Assembly (NCBI GenBank): GCA_020852175.1
Contig: JADZBH010000002.1
Coordinates: 1 to 64,000, forward strand
DNA from: Bryobacterales bacterium
GTDB taxonomy: Bacteria > Acidobacteriota > Terriglobia > Bryobacterales > Bryobacteraceae
DNA: 64,000 nucleotides
Direction: 5' to 3'
This document shows positions 63,649-64,000 of the stretch, piece by piece (positions within the stretch are counted from its first letter, which is position 1; each line of letters opens with the position of its first letter). The notes under the pieces were generated by a model. The model saw only the letters and a list, made by a program, of their open reading frames with translations, was not told where the DNA came from and ran no database searches. A program made the translations under genes and the position numbers.

Positions 63649-64000
63649 TTACGGCAGCGCGAAGGCTACATAGGCGCCGCCCGCGGGCGCGCCGCTTTTG
63701 CCGCCGCCAGCGGCGATGGCGACGTACTGCTTGCCCCGCACCTCGTACACGACGGGCGTGGCGTTGCCTCCGGCGGGCAGCAGCGTCTCCCACAGAAGCT
63801 TGCCGCTCCGTTTGTCATAGACATGGAATTTGCGGTCGTGGTTGGTGGCGCCAATGAAGAGCAGGCCGCCGGCGGTGACCACCGCGCCGCCGTAGTTCTC
63901 GGTACCGGTGTTCTTCATGCCCTTGGCGGCGAGTTCGGGAAATTCTCCGAATGGGATGCGCCAGGCATATTCGCCCGTGCTGACATTCAGTGCGTTCAAC
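63649..64000 (-). CDS. Quinoprotein (PQQ-dependent) dehydrogenase, C-terminal part
   Basis: The last 117 or so residues of a gene whose beginning lies beyond the right edge. The sequence has propeller-blade repeats ([40 protein letters not shown]) and ends with [20 protein letters not shown] and [16 protein letters not shown], the usual close of membrane or soluble PQQ glucose/alcohol dehydrogenases. [21 protein letters not shown] is the typical penultimate blade. PQQ site and heme domains, if any, would be upstream. It is convergent with the GH29 gene. Confidence 0.85.
   Translation of the reverse strand, partial: LNALNVSTGEYAWRIPFGEFPELAAKGMKNTGTENYGGAVVTAGGLLFIGATNHDRKFHVYDKRSGKLLWETLLPAGGNATPVVYEVRGKQYVAIAAGGGKSGAPAGGAYVAFALP

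Overview
The window looks like a chromosomal segment of a soil-type Acidobacteriota, most like the Bryobacterales/Solibacter group. This is an inference from gene families: four Oar-like TonB-dependent receptors of more than 1,000 residues, each with an N-terminal carboxypeptidase-regulatory-like domain; several secreted glycan hydrolases, esterases and C-type sulfatases; NIPSNAP and diheme (DHOR) proteins; and high GC. No rRNA, tRNA, CRISPR array or intact mobile element was seen.

Layout. 1-165: C-terminal remnant of an ISL3-type transposase. 224-12778: a glycan-use locus. A TonB receptor, three tandem GH127 enzymes and two enolase-superfamily proteins form one leftward operon, with a divergent GntR/FadR-type regulator. 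A clear promoter and two FadR-like operator palindromes lie between them. 12957-15044: a tandem-module acetylxylan-esterase-like protein. 15052-26441: a ROK regulator divergent from a TonB receptor, followed by two GH20-like enzymes, an APC permease and an M20 hydrolase, probably for amino-sugar or glycopeptide use. 26551-36274: two further TonB receptors, a Fes/CE1-like esterase and a sulfatase. 36275-36754: debris of a transposase and an RHS-repeat gene. 36755-39713: a tightly coupled leftward operon of a beta-barrel porin, a CuA-type cupredoxin and a diheme c-type oxidoreductase.

39975-59588 is mixed housekeeping and accessory content: an M48 membrane protease, an unknown protein, lpxB, an M1-like protein whose zinc site is entirely replaced, a propeller/phosphoesterase protein, a lipoprotein, a Lys/Arg-rich peptidoglycan-binding protein overlapping ald, a second sulfatase, glgA, a membrane glycosyltransferase, a membrane protein, and a NIPSNAP / serine hydrolase / amidohydrolase run. 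59739-62067 is the groES-groEL operon with a promoter, a degenerate CIRCE-like element, a structured leader and a strong intrinsic terminator. A GH29 fucosidase and the end of a quinoprotein dehydrogenase close the window.

Together the genes describe a bacterium that imports large plant or microbial glycan fragments through TonB receptors and processes them with secreted enzymes under local GntR and ROK control. The least familiar pieces are the triple-GH127 plus paired-enolase locus with one apparent pseudo-enolase, the porin-CuA-diheme operon, and the zinc-less M1/TPR protein.
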